64,000 bases of DNA, taken from Streptomyces antioxidans (GTDB lineage: Bacteria; Actinomycetota; Actinomycetes; Streptomycetales; Streptomycetaceae). The notes under the pieces were generated by a model that saw nothing but the letters and a program-made list of their open reading frames with translations, did not search any database and was not told the origin of the DNA. Every line of letters starts with the position of its first letter. The stretch's first letter is position 1. The position numbers were made by a program, and so were the translations under genes. The DNA lies in assembly GCF_000968685.2 (NCBI RefSeq), contig NZ_LAKD02000001.1, forward strand, positions 400,019 to 464,018, read 5' to 3'. Positions 8,560 to 17,100 of the stretch are shown one piece after another.

Positions 8560-10137
8560 ATGGCGGATTCATGGGCCACTCAGAGGGACGAACCCGGACG
8601 GAGGGCGGACGAACCCGGACGGCGGACAGACGGCCAGGGACGGCGGGCGGGCGGCACGGGCGGGCCGGGGGCGGATCTCCATCTGGATCTGCCGCGGGGC
8701 GGCGGGACCGGGGTGCGGGACGCGCTCATCCGCGCCCTGCGCGACGCCGTCCGCGGCGGGCGGCTCGCCCCGGGCACCCGGCTGCCCTCCTCCCGCTCCC
8801 TCGCCGCCGACCTCGGCATCGCCCGGAACACCGTGGCGGACGCCTATGGGGAGCTGGTGGCAGAGGGCTGGCTGACGGCACGGCAGGGCTCGGGCACCTG
8901 GGTCGCCCGGCGCGTCGTGCCGCCCGAGCCCGCGCCGCCGCGTACGCCCCCGCCCGCCGCCGTGGCCGCCACCCGGCCCACCTACGATCTGCGGGCCGGA
9001 CAGCCCGATCTCTCGGCCTTCCCCCGGTCCGCCTGGCTCTCCGCGGCCCGGCGCGCCCTGACCGTCGCTCCGAACGAGGCCTTCGGCTACGGCGACCCCG
9101 CCGGACGGCCCGAGCTGCGGCGGGTCTTGGCCGACTATCTGGCGCGCGCCCGCGGGGTGCGGGCCGCGCCCGAACGGATCGTGGTCTGTGCGGGGTTCGT
9201 CCAGGGGCTGGCCCTGCTCGGCAGGGTGCGGGCGAAGGCCGGTCACCGTGCGGTGGGCGTGGAGTCCTACGGGCTCGGCCTCTACTGGAACGTGCTGCGC
9301 GGGGCCGGGCTGCGCACCGTGCCGCTGCCGGTCGATCGGCGGGGCGCGCGGACGGCGGAGCTTGACCGGTCGGCCGGGCTGCGGACCGTTCTGCTCACCC
9401 CGGCGCATCAGTTCCCCACCGGGGTTCCGCTCCACCCCGACCGGCGCGCCGCCGTGGTCGACTGGGCGTCGAGGGTGGGCGGGCTGGTCCTGGAGGACGA
9501 CTACGACGGGGAGTTCCGCTATGACCGTCACCCGGTCGGGGCGCTCCAGGGGCTCGATCCCGAGCATGTGGTCTATCTGGGCACCGCCAGCAAGAGCCTG
9601 GCCCCCGCGCTGCGGCTGGCCTGGATGGTGGTGCCGGACCATCTGATGGACGACGTGCTGGCGGTCAAGGGGACCGGGGAGTGGCAGTCGGGCGCGCTGG
9701 ACCAGCTGACACTCGCGGAGTTCATCGACTCCGGGGCGTACGACCGCCATGTGCGCGGCATGCGGACGCGCTATCGGCGGCGCCGCGACCAGTTGGTGGC
9801 GGCGCTCGCCGAACGCGCCCCACGGGTGCGGGTGACGGGCATCGCGGCGGGGCTGCACGCGGTGCTCCAACTGCCGCCGGGCACCGAGCGGTCCGTGGTC
9901 CAGTGCGCGGACTGGCAGAGCCTCGCCCTGGACGGGCTGTCCCGCTTCCGCTACCGCGAGCGGCCGGAGCGGGAGCGGGAGCCGGAGCGGGGGCCCGATA
10001 AGCCCGGACCGGCCCCGGACGGCGAGCCGGACGGGGAGCCGGACGGGGCGTCGGATGCGCTGGTCTTCGCCTATGGGGCACCGCCCGACCACGCCTTCAC
10101 GGGCGCCCTGGAGGCACTGTGCCGGGTGCTGCCCTGA
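8560..10137 (+). CDS. MocR-family (GntR/aminotransferase) transcriptional regulator
   Basis: Regulator of 525 residues combining an N-terminal winged helix-turn-helix of the GntR type (about residues 42-115, LIRALRDAVRGGRLAPGTRL then LGIARNTVADAYGELVAEGW) with a C-terminal fold-type I aminotransferase-like domain. The PLP-binding lysine is visible in GTASKSLAPALRLAW. MocR proteins use PLP or an amino-acid adduct as effector. Near the C-terminus a charged Glu/Arg/Pro-rich insertion (about residues 468-505) interrupts the fold. The first ~40 residues are low-complexity and a later start is possible. The divergent AhpD-like gene is the likely target. Confidence 0.87.
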   Translation: MADSWATQRDEPGRRADEPGRRTDGQGRRAGGTGGPGADLHLDLPRGGGTGVRDALIRALRDAVRGGRLAPGTRLPSSRSLAADLGIARNTVADAYGELVAEGWLTARQGSGTWVARRVVPPEPAPPRTPPPAAVAATRPTYDLRAGQPDLSAFPRSAWLSAARRALTVAPNEAFGYGDPAGRPELRRVLADYLARARGVRAAPERIVVCAGFVQGLALLGRVRAKAGHRAVGVESYGLGLYWNVLRGAGLRTVPLPVDRRGARTAELDRSAGLRTVLLTPAHQFPTGVPLHPDRRAAVVDWASRVGGLVLEDDYDGEFRYDRHPVGALQGLDPEHVVYLGTASKSLAPALRLAWMVVPDHLMDDVLAVKGTGEWQSGALDQLTLAEFIDSGAYDRHVRGMRTRYRRRRDQLVAALAERAPRVRVTGIAAGLHAVLQLPPGTERSVVQCADWQSLALDGLSRFRYRERPEREREPERGPDKPGPAPDGEPDGEPDGASDALVFAYGAPPDHAFTGALEALCRVLP

Positions 10138-10163
10138 CGCCGCCTCCCGTGCGCGGGACCGGG

Positions 10164-11384
10164 TCACTCGGCCAGCACCGCCCTCAGCTGATCCAGCCCC
10201 CACTCCAGATCCTCCTCGCTGATCACCAGCGGCGGGGCGATCCGGATCGTGGCGCCGTGGGTGTCCTTGACCAGCACTCCGCGGTCCATCAGCCGCTCGG
10301 AGATCTGCCGCCCGGTGCCCCGCGAGGGCTCGATGTCCACCCCCGCCCACAGCCCCCGGCCGCGCACCTCCTGAACGCCCCTTCCCCGCAACAGGCCCAG
10401 CTCCCGGTGGAGCAGCTGGCCCAGGGTGGCCGAGTGCCGCTGGAACTCCCCGGTCCGCACCATCGCGATGACCTCCAGGGCGATCGCGCAGGCGAGCGGG
10501 GAGCCGCCGAAGGTGGAGCCGTGCTCCCCGGGGCGGTGCACCCCGAGCACCTCGCGGGAGGACACCACCGCCGACACCGGCACCACCCCGCCGCCCAGCG
10601 CCTTGCCCAGCACATAGACATCGGGGACCACACCCTCGTGCTCACAGGCGAAGGTGGTGCCGGTGCGGCCGAGGCCCGACTGGATCTCATCGGCGATGAA
10701 CAGCACATTCCGCTCCCGGGTGAGCTCCCGGACCCCGGTCAGATAGCCGGGCGGCGGCACCACCACCCCCGCCTCGCCCTGGATCGGCTCCAGCAGCACC
10801 GCCACCGTCTCCTCGGGCGCGGCGTCGAGCGTCGCCTCCATCGAGGCCAGATCCCCGTACGGCACGATCGAGAACCCCGGGGTGAAGGGGCCGTGGTCGG
10901 CACGGGCCTCCGGATCGGTGGAGAAGCTGATGAGGGTGGTCGTCCGGCCGTGGAAGTTGTTCGCGGCGGCGATGATCCTGGCCCGGCCGTCCGGGACGCC
11001 CTTGATCCGATAGCCCCATTTGCGGGCGGTCTTGACGGCCGTCTCCACCGCCTCCGCGCCCGTGTTCATGGGCAGCACCAGCTCCATGCCGCACAGCTCG
11101 GCCAGCTCGGAGCAGAAGGCACCGAACCGGTCGTGGTGGAACGCGCGGGAGGTGAGGGTGACCCGGTCCAGCTGGGCCTTGGCGGCCTCGATCAGCCGGC
11201 GGTTGCGGTGCCCGAAGTTGAGCGCCGAGTATCCGGCGAGCAGATCGAGATGGCGGCGGCCCTCGACATCGGTCATCCAGGCGCCTTCGGCGGATGCGAC
11301 GACGACCGGCAGCGGATGGTAGTTGTGCGCGCCATGGGCCTCGGTGGCGGCGATGGCCCGCTCCGCGGAGCGTCCCGGTCCCAT
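10164..11384 (-). CDS. rocD: ornithine--oxo-acid aminotransferase
   Basis: PLP-dependent class III aminotransferase, 406 residues, converting ornithine plus 2-oxoglutarate to glutamate semialdehyde in arginine/ornithine breakdown. The N-terminal AHNYHPLPVVVASAEGAW and DLLAGYSALNFGHRN are characteristic of ornithine rather than acetylornithine aminotransferases. DEIQSGLGRTG gives the cofactor aspartate and VLGKALGGGVVPVSA the Schiff-base lysine. AAGGAGGACAAG immediately before the ATG is an excellent ribosome site. It is divergent from glyA and convergent with the MocR gene. Confidence 0.92.
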   Translation of the reverse strand: MGPGRSAERAIAATEAHGAHNYHPLPVVVASAEGAWMTDVEGRRHLDLLAGYSALNFGHRNRRLIEAAKAQLDRVTLTSRAFHHDRFGAFCSELAELCGMELVLPMNTGAEAVETAVKTARKWGYRIKGVPDGRARIIAAANNFHGRTTTLISFSTDPEARADHGPFTPGFSIVPYGDLASMEATLDAAPEETVAVLLEPIQGEAGVVVPPPGYLTGVRELTRERNVLFIADEIQSGLGRTGTTFACEHEGVVPDVYVLGKALGGGVVPVSAVVSSREVLGVHRPGEHGSTFGGSPLACAIALEVIAMVRTGEFQRHSATLGQLLHRELGLLRGRGVQEVRGRGLWAGVDIEPSRGTGRQISERLMDRGVLVKDTHGATIRIAPPLVISEEDLEWGLDQLRAVLAE

Positions 11385-11553
11385 CTTGTCCTCCTTGTCT
11401 CACTAGCTAGAGTGGGGGTGCGCACCGTGACTGGCGAGCCGAGCGTGGAACCGACCACGAGGAAGCGATGCGCGGCCATAGCGCCACGAGGTGCCGCCCG
11501 CCTGGGCACCCCGGGACACGACCGGACCGTCACCGATCGCCCCGGAGGACTCG

Positions 11554-12825
11554 ATGAGCCCGCCCCTGTCCCATCCCGCCCTGCTCGCCGCCGACCCCGA
11601 ACTGGCCTCCCTCGTCGGCTCCGAGGAGCTGCTGCAGTCCGAGACCCTGCGCCTGATCCCGAGCGAGAACTATGTCTCCGCCGCCGTCCTGGAGGCCTCC
11701 GGGACGGTGCTGCAGAACAAGTACAGCGAGGGCTACCCGGGCCGCCGCTACTACGAGGGCCAGCAGGTCATCGACCAGGTGGAGACCCTGGCGGTCAACC
11801 GGGCCAAGGCCGTCTTCGGCGCCGAGCACGCCAATGTCCAGCCCTACTCCGGCTCACCCGCCAACCTCGCGGCCTATCTGGCCTTCGCCCGGCCCGGTGA
11901 CACCGTGATGGGCATGTCACTGCCCATGGGCGGCCATCTCACTCACGGCTGGGGCGTCTCCGCCACCGGCACCTGGTTCCGCGGCGTCCAGTACGGGGTG
12001 CGGCAGGACACCGGCGCGATCGACTTCGACCAGGTGCGCGAGCTGGCCCAGACGGAGCGGCCCAAGCTGATCTTCTGCGGTGGCACGGCGGTGCCCCGCA
12101 CGATCGACTTCGCCGCCTTCGCGGAGATCGCCCGCGAGATGGACGCGGTGCTCGTGGCCGATATCGCGCATATCGCCGGTCTGATCGCGGGCGGCGCCCA
12201 TCCCTCGCCCGTCCCGTACGCCGATGTCATCTCCACCACCACCCATAAGACGCTCCGGGGTCCGCGCGGCGCGATGCTGATGTCGCGCGAAGCCCATGCC
12301 AAGGCCATCGACAAGGCCGTCTTCCCCGGGCTCCAGGGCGGCCCGCACAACCAGACCACCGCCGCCATCGCGGTGGCCCTGCACGAGGCCGCCCAGCCCG
12401 CCTTCCGTGACTACGCCCGGGCCGTGGTCACCAACGCCAAGGCGCTCGCCGGGGAACTGCTCGCCCGCGGCTTCGATCTGGTCTCCGGCGGCACCGACAA
12501 CCATCTGATCCTGATGGACCTGACGCCCAAGGAGGTGCCGGGCAAGGTCGCGGCCAAGGCGCTGGACCAGGCCGGGATCGTGGTGAACTACAACACCGTC
12601 CCGTACGACCCGCGCAAGCCCTTCGACCCCTCCGGTATCCGGATCGGCACCCCCTCCCTCACCTCGCGCGGTCTGTCCACCGAGCACATGCCCGCCGTGG
12701 CCGACTGGATCGACCGCGGGGTGACCGCCGCGAAGAGCGGTGACGAGGGCACCCTCGCCAAGATCAGGGCCGAGGTGTCCGAGCTGATGGCGGCCTACCC
12801 GGCGCCCGGTCTGCCGACCGGCTGA
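11554..12825 (+). CDS. glyA: serine hydroxymethyltransferase
   Basis: PLP enzyme interconverting serine and glycine while charging tetrahydrofolate, 423 residues. RLIPSENYVSAAVLEASG and NKYSEGYPGRRYYEGQQ are classic SHMT motifs. The lysine that binds PLP is in STTTHKTLRGPRG. I start at 11554 because GGAGGACTCG stands directly ahead; an upstream in-frame ATG at 11491 adds 21 unlikely residues. The 3' end overlaps, tail to tail, the end of the leftward ORF downstream of the sigma factor. A glycine-betaine operon 4 kb away links both to one-carbon metabolism only loosely. Confidence 0.95.
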   Translation: MSPPLSHPALLAADPELASLVGSEELLQSETLRLIPSENYVSAAVLEASGTVLQNKYSEGYPGRRYYEGQQVIDQVETLAVNRAKAVFGAEHANVQPYSGSPANLAAYLAFARPGDTVMGMSLPMGGHLTHGWGVSATGTWFRGVQYGVRQDTGAIDFDQVRELAQTERPKLIFCGGTAVPRTIDFAAFAEIAREMDAVLVADIAHIAGLIAGGAHPSPVPYADVISTTTHKTLRGPRGAMLMSREAHAKAIDKAVFPGLQGGPHNQTTAAIAVALHEAAQPAFRDYARAVVTNAKALAGELLARGFDLVSGGTDNHLILMDLTPKEVPGKVAAKALDQAGIVVNYNTVPYDPRKPFDPSGIRIGTPSLTSRGLSTEHMPAVADWIDRGVTAAKSGDEGTLAKIRAEVSELMAAYPAPGLPTG

Positions 12826-13165
12826 CCCCCGGCGCGGGGCCCTGCCCGGCCTCCAGGCCGGGCAGCGGCCGCCACCACTGCTCCTCCCGGATCCGGTCGG
12901 CGTCGGTCACCGGCACCGGCACCGGCAGGCCCACGATCCGGGCGAGCACCCGCTCGACCAGCGTCTCCCGGCCCTCCAGCCGGACGCCCTCCAGCGGGAC
13001 GGCGTCCGGCAGGACGGCGTCCGTCGACGCCCCCGGGAGCGCGCTGCCCTGCGGCTGCACGCGGCCCGTCCGCGGCCCGCCGGGCCGCGACGGTCCGCCG
13101 GAGGGCGGTATCCCCGGCCCCCGCCCGAGTGCCCGCAGCTCTCCGGGCAGCCCTTCCTCGGCCAT
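12764..13165 (-). CDS. small protein downstream of ECF sigma factor, unrecognised
   Basis: ORF of 133 residues starting [16 protein letters not shown]. The LRALGR... and [19 protein letters not shown] segments recall the N-terminal parts of proteins often encoded next to streptomycete ECF sigma factors, so an accessory or anti-sigma role is possible but not shown. No membrane segment or zinc-finger anti-sigma motif is visible. GGAAGGCGAAGGAG precedes the ATG. It lies wholly inside the open reading frame of the sigma gene in another frame, and its last 62 bases overlap the 3' end of glyA on the opposite strand. Both overlaps suggest recent frame or stop-codon damage. Confidence 0.5.
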   Translation of the reverse strand: MAEEGLPGELRALGRGPGIPPSGGPSRPGGPRTGRVQPQGSALPGASTDAVLPDAVPLEGVRLEGRETLVERVLARIVGLPVPVPVTDADRIREEQWWRPLPGLEAGQGPAPGVSRSADRAPGRPPSARTPRP

Positions 13166-13796
13166 CTCCTTCGCCTTCCCACTCCATCTCATCCGCCGTC
13201 TCCATCCCGTTCTCGGCCGTCTCCATCCCGGTCTCCGACGGCCCCAGCAGTTGCTCCAGCCGTCTCAGGGCGCGGCTCAGCCGCGACTTCACCGTGCCGC
13301 GCGGCCAGCCCAGCGCCCCCGCGGTCTCCGCCTCGTCCAGATCCAGCAGATAGCGGTAGACCACCACCCGCCGCTGCGGCTCGCTCAGCTTCTCCAGCGC
13401 GGCCAGCAGCCGCGCCCGCCGCTCGCCCGCCAGCGCCACGGCCGCCGGATCGGCCGATTCCGGTATCACCGGCTCGGTCCCGGCCAGCAGCGCCCCCTCC
13501 CGGTCGGCCGCCGTGCGCCTCCGGCGGGCCGAGCGCACCGCGTTACTCGTCTCATGGGCGACGATCCGCAGCAGCCAGGGGCGGAACGCCGCCTCGCTCT
13601 GGAACCGCCCGAGCGCGAGATACGCCTTCACAAAGGCGTCCTGCACCACATCCTCGGCATCCGCGCCCGCCCCGAGCAGCCGGGCGGTGCGGTGCGCGAG
13701 CGGCGCATGGGCCCGCACCAGCTCGGCGTACGCCTCGGCGTCACCGGCCCGCACCCGCTCGATGATCTGTGCTTCACCAGTCCTCACACATCTCAT
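12795..13796 (-). CDS. ECF-type RNA polymerase sigma factor (C-terminal frame suspect)
   Basis: Extracytoplasmic-function sigma factor. Region 2 reads [37 protein letters not shown] and [19 protein letters not shown]. Region 4 reads [20 protein letters not shown] and [20 protein letters not shown]. These account for about 190 residues, the normal ECF length. The frame then stays open another ~140 codons with Arg/Gly/Ala-rich sequence that looks like an out-of-frame read of the next gene. A TGA in a third frame at 13189-13191 sits exactly where a sigma gene should stop. Start may be ATG 13796 or GTG 13787. It is divergent from trpS. Confidence 0.75.
   Translation of the reverse strand: MRCVRTGEAQIIERVRAGDAEAYAELVRAHAPLAHRTARLLGAGADAEDVVQDAFVKAYLALGRFQSEAAFRPWLLRIVAHETSNAVRSARRRRTAADREGALLAGTEPVIPESADPAAVALAGERRARLLAALEKLSEPQRRVVVYRYLLDLDEAETAGALGWPRGTVKSRLSRALRRLEQLLGPSETGMETAENGMETADEMEWEGEGDGRGRAARRAAGTRAGAGDTALRRTVAARRAADGPRAAAGQRAPGGVDGRRPAGRRPAGGRPAGGPGDAGRAGARPDRGPAGAGAGDRRRPDPGGAVVAAAARPGGRAGPRAGGQPVGRPGAG
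13188..13229 (-). repeat. 21-bp tandem duplication at the sigma factor 3' end
   Basis: Two adjacent 21-bp units, 13188-13208 and 13209-13229, share CCGTCTCCATCCC and encode GMETAEN and GMETADE in the sigma frame. They lie exactly where the coding frame appears to change. Slippage here is a plausible cause of the frame disturbance. Confidence 0.6.
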
Positions 13797-13842
13797 ACAC
13801 CGGCGGACGGAGTCTGGTTCCACACCTGAGAGAATGGGTGCC

Positions 13843-14856
13843 ATGGCCCTCGATCGTCCCCGTGCGCTCTCTGGTATCCAGCCCACCGCAGGTTCCTTCC
13901 ACCTCGGCAACTACCTCGGCGCGATCCGGCAGTACGTCGCGCTGCAGGAGACCCACGACGCGTTCTACACCGTGGTCGACCTGCATGCGATCACCGTGCC
14001 GCAGGATCCGGCGGAGCTGCGCGCCAACAGCCGGCTCGCCGCCGCCCAGCTGCTCGCCTCCGGACTGGACCCGGACCGCTGCACGCTCTTCATCCAGAGC
14101 CATGTGCCCGAGCACGCCCAGCTCGGATGGGTGATGAACTGTCTCACCGGCTTCGGCGAGGCGTCCCGGATGACGCAGTTCAAGGACAAGTCGGCCAGGC
14201 ACGGCGCGGACCGGGCCACCGTCGGCCTCTTCACCTATCCGATCCTCCAGGTCGCGGACATCCTGCTCTACCAGGCCAACCACGTCCCCGTCGGCGAGGA
14301 CCAGCGCCAGCACATCGAGCTCACCCGCGATCTGGCCGACCGCTTCAACGGCCGGTTCGGCGAGACCTTCACCGTCCCCGAGCCGTACATCGTCAAGGAG
14401 ACGGGAAGGATCTACGACCTCCAGGACCCGGCGATCAAGATGAGCAAGTCGGCGTCCACACCGAAGGGCATCGTCAACCTCCTCGACGAGCCCAAGGTCT
14501 CGGCGAAGAAGATCAAGAGCGCGGTGACCGACCTCGAGACGGAGATCCGTTTCGACGAGGAGAAGAAGCCGGGCGTCAGCAATCTGCTGACGATCTACTC
14601 CACTCTGACCGGCGCCGCCATCGCGGAGTTGGAGCGCCGCTACGAGGGCAAGGGCTACGGCGCGCTCAAGACCGATCTGTCCGAGGTGCTGATCGAGTGG
14701 GTCACGCCGTTTCGCGAGCGGACCCAGGAATACCTGGGCGACCCCGCGATGTTGGACGGAATCCTGGCCAAGGGCGCGGACAAGGCCCGGGCCGTCGCCG
14801 CCGAGACGCTGGCCGCCGCCTACGACAAGGTGGGCTTCCTGCCCGCCGCGCGCTGA
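13843..14856 (+). CDS. trpS: tryptophanyl-tRNA synthetase
   Basis: Class I aminoacyl-tRNA synthetase charging tRNA-Trp, 337 residues, the normal bacterial length. The HIGH-type motif is [13 protein letters not shown] and the KMSKS loop is [30 protein letters not shown] is a conserved TrpRS segment. I chose the ATG at 13843 because GAGAG lies about 11 bases ahead; ATG 13834 is also in frame. The open frame upstream to 13513 overlaps the divergent sigma gene and is spurious. Streptomycetes often carry two TrpRS genes; whether this is the indolmycin-sensitive form cannot be told here. Confidence 0.95.
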   Translation: MALDRPRALSGIQPTAGSFHLGNYLGAIRQYVALQETHDAFYTVVDLHAITVPQDPAELRANSRLAAAQLLASGLDPDRCTLFIQSHVPEHAQLGWVMNCLTGFGEASRMTQFKDKSARHGADRATVGLFTYPILQVADILLYQANHVPVGEDQRQHIELTRDLADRFNGRFGETFTVPEPYIVKETGRIYDLQDPAIKMSKSASTPKGIVNLLDEPKVSAKKIKSAVTDLETEIRFDEEKKPGVSNLLTIYSTLTGAAIAELERRYEGKGYGALKTDLSEVLIEWVTPFRERTQEYLGDPAMLDGILAKGADKARAVAAETLAAAYDKVGFLPAAR

Positions 14857-14955
14857 GCGGCACGCCGGGCGCCGTGCGTACCGCCCGGTGAGCACGGCAC
14901 ACCCCGCGCCCGTATGGATACAGACCCGCGCGGGCAGCGGAACACACCGGTCCGG

Positions 14956-14971
14956 CTCCCTGACCAGGGAG
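14956..14971 (+). terminator. possible weak terminator after trpS
   Basis: CTCCCTG and CAGGGAG form a 7-bp stem about 100 bases after the trpS stop, followed by TCTTTGG. The rest of 14857-15092 shows no gene. Confidence 0.3.
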
Positions 14972-15092
14972 TCTTTGGGCGGGTGTGCCGAAGGACCGAG
15001 GAATCTAGCCGCGAAGGCGGCGCAGCCGCCACACTGACACGGGTGCAGCGGCCAGAACCCAGCAGCCCGGGAGGGCCAGGAGGGAGAACGCA

Positions 15093-15692
15093 GTGGGGAC
15101 CGTAACGCTCGGCGTTTCGATCGCGGTCCCGGAGCCCTACGGCAGCTTCCTCCAGGAGCGGCGCGCGGGCTTCGGGGACCCGGCCGCCCATGGCATCCCC
15201 ACGCATGTCACCCTGCTGCCACCGACCGAGGTCGACGCCTCGGCGCTGCCCGCCGTGGAGGACCACCTGGCGCGGGTCGCGGCCGAGGGACGGCCGTTCC
15301 CGATGCGGCTGGAGGGCACCGGCACCTTCCGGCCGCTCTCACCGGTGGTCTTCGTCAGGATCGCGGAGGGCGCGGAGGAGTGCGCGGCGCTCCAGGAGCG
15401 GATCCGGGCCGAGTCCGGGCCGTGCGCGCGTGAGCTGCAGTTCCCGTACCACCCGCATGTCACGGTCGCGCACGGCATTGACGAGGAGGCGATGGACCGG
15501 GCGTTCGCGGAGCTCAAGGGGTACGAGGCCGCCTGGACGATCACCGGCTTCGCGCTGTACGAGCAGGGGGCGGACGGAGTCTGGCGGCTGGACCGCGAAT
15601 ACCCCTTCGGGGCGGATGAACAGCCGGGCGGTGCGCCGCCCGTGGTGCCCCGTCAGGTGGACCTCTCCCGCCCGGCGGCGCCCTCTCACTGA
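15093..15692 (+). CDS. 2'-5' RNA ligase / 2H phosphoesterase family protein
   Basis: Protein of 199 residues with the two His-x-Thr motifs that define the 2H phosphoesterase superfamily: THVTLL (H38, T40) and HPHVTVAHG (H122, T124). Relatives hydrolyse 2',3'-cyclic phosphates or ligate RNA 2'-5'; the substrate of this actinobacterial branch is unknown. The GTG start is preceded by AGGAGGGAG at good spacing. Residues after about 170 are low-complexity. It lies 236 bp downstream of trpS, likely with its own promoter. Its stop codon is embedded in a hairpin. Confidence 0.85.
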   Translation: MGTVTLGVSIAVPEPYGSFLQERRAGFGDPAAHGIPTHVTLLPPTEVDASALPAVEDHLARVAAEGRPFPMRLEGTGTFRPLSPVVFVRIAEGAEECAALQERIRAESGPCARELQFPYHPHVTVAHGIDEEAMDRAFAELKGYEAAWTITGFALYEQGADGVWRLDREYPFGADEQPGGAPPVVPRQVDLSRPAAPSH

Positions 15693-15712
15693 GCGTTCCG
15701 CCGGAACGCTCA
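15690..15712 (+). terminator. hairpin overlapping the stop of the 2H phosphoesterase gene
   Basis: TGAGCGTTCC (15690-15699) and GGAACGCTCA (15703-15712) form a perfect 10-bp stem with a 3-base loop. The stop codon itself is the base of the stem. Confidence 0.6.
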
Positions 15713-16026
15713 GCCGGGGTCACGGCGTGTCAGCCATCCGGGCGCCCGCCGTGGTTGGTCGCGCCCACGCGGCGGGCCGCACATCGACACGGCCCGCGCC
15801 CTTACGGTGCCCGCTCAAGCGGAAGACGGCCCGGGGCAGCAGACGACCCCCTTCATGGAGGGGAACGTATCCTCCCGATCAGGGGCATATGGAGTGATCG
15901 TGCGTCCGTATGCACGCCCTCACCGAAAAGAGTGATGAGGGGAGCGCCGGTCCGGGGAACCCGGATATCCGTACGCGCGTCCGGCGCGCCGAGGAGTGAC
16001 AACACGCGGAAGGGTAGTTTCTGATC
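15713..16026. other. intergenic region before the YihY gene
   Basis: After the terminator hairpin this ~310-bp stretch shows no credible gene on either strand. It becomes less GC-rich towards 15900-16020, as promoters in this genome do, and must hold the YihY/BrkB promoter. I could not place -35/-10 elements with confidence. Confidence 0.4.
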
Positions 16027-17049
16027 ATGGAATCGTTGACCCGGCTGCCTGTCGTCGGCCCCGCCCTGGCCTGGCTGATGCGCACCCGCGCCTGGCGTAG
16101 CTACGAACGGCTCGACCGCGTCCACTGGTCCCGGCTCGCCGCCGCGATCACGTTCACCAGCTTCATCGCCTTCTTCCCGCTCATCGCCGTGGGGGCGGCG
16201 ATCGGCGCGGCGACGCTCAGCCGGTCGCAGATGGCGCAGCTCCAGAAGAAGCTCGCCCAGCAGATCCCCGGCATCTCCGGCCAGCTCGACCTGGGCGCGC
16301 TGGTCCAGAACGCCGCCACGATCGGGGTCGTCGCGGGCGCCCTGCTGCTGTTCACCGGCATCAGCTGGGTGGGCTCGCTGCGCGAGTGCCTGCGGGCCGT
16401 ATGGGAGCTGGAGGAGGACCCCGGCAATCCGCTGGTACGCAAGGTCAAGGACGCGTTCGTACTGATCGGGCTGGGCGGGGTGGCGCTCGTGTCGTTCGCC
16501 GTGTCCGCCCTGGCCGCCACCGCCGTGGGCCGGGTCGCCCGGCTCATCGGCATCCCCGAGAACGGGATCGGCGGCTGGCTGCTGCGGATCGCCGCGTTCC
16601 TCATCGCCGTCGGCGCCGACTTCCTGCTGCTGTGCTACGTACTGACCTGGCTCCCCGGCGTGGAGCCGCCCCGCCATACGGTCGCGGTCGCCGCGCTCAT
16701 CGGGGCGATCGGCTTCGAACTGCTCAAGCTACTGCTCAGCAGCTATCTGAAGGACGTGGCGGCCAAGAGCATGTACGGGGCGTTCGGCGTGCCCATCGCG
16801 CTGCTGCTGTGGATCAACTTCACCGCGAAACTCACGCTGTACTGCGCGGCCTGGACCGCCACCCCGCCCGCCGCCCAGGCCGAGGACGAGGCGGAGTGGG
16901 CGGCCGAGGCGGACAAGGCCCAGCCGTCCGAGGAGCCGTCGGAGCCGTCGGAGCCGTCCGAGGGGCCGTCCGGGTCGTCAGGACCGCCCGAGCCCGAGGG
17001 CGAGAAGCACCGCGCCGGCGGGCCCGAAGGCCCGTCGGCGGCGGCGTGA
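16027..17049 (+). CDS. YihY/virulence factor BrkB family membrane protein
   Basis: Integral membrane protein of 340 residues in the YihY/BrkB family. The N-terminal part has the family's AAITFTSFIAFFPLIAVGAA segment, and five or six membrane spans follow up to about residue 285 (YGAFGVPIALLLWINFTAKL). The last ~55 residues are a hydrophilic tail with SEEPSEPSEPSEGPSG repeats, probably cytoplasmic. The family was once annotated as RNase BN, which is now considered wrong; the function is unsettled. It ends 51 bp from the convergent carboxypeptidase gene. Confidence 0.9.
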   Translation: MESLTRLPVVGPALAWLMRTRAWRSYERLDRVHWSRLAAAITFTSFIAFFPLIAVGAAIGAATLSRSQMAQLQKKLAQQIPGISGQLDLGALVQNAATIGVVAGALLLFTGISWVGSLRECLRAVWELEEDPGNPLVRKVKDAFVLIGLGGVALVSFAVSALAATAVGRVARLIGIPENGIGGWLLRIAAFLIAVGADFLLLCYVLTWLPGVEPPRHTVAVAALIGAIGFELLKLLLSSYLKDVAAKSMYGAFGVPIALLLWINFTAKLTLYCAAWTATPPAAQAEDEAEWAAEADKAQPSEEPSEPSEPSEGPSGSSGPPEPEGEKHRAGGPEGPSAAA

Positions 17050-17100
17050 CAACGAACGGCAGCGGCCGTAAGGCGCCCACGGCGACCGTAAGGGCGTCGC

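Noticed and set aside
11386..11413. TTGTCC / TAGAGT as a promoter for glyA
   Set aside because: The TTGTCC hexamer is simply the complement of the rocD ribosome site, so the -35 match is coincidental; the TAGAGT alone is not enough.
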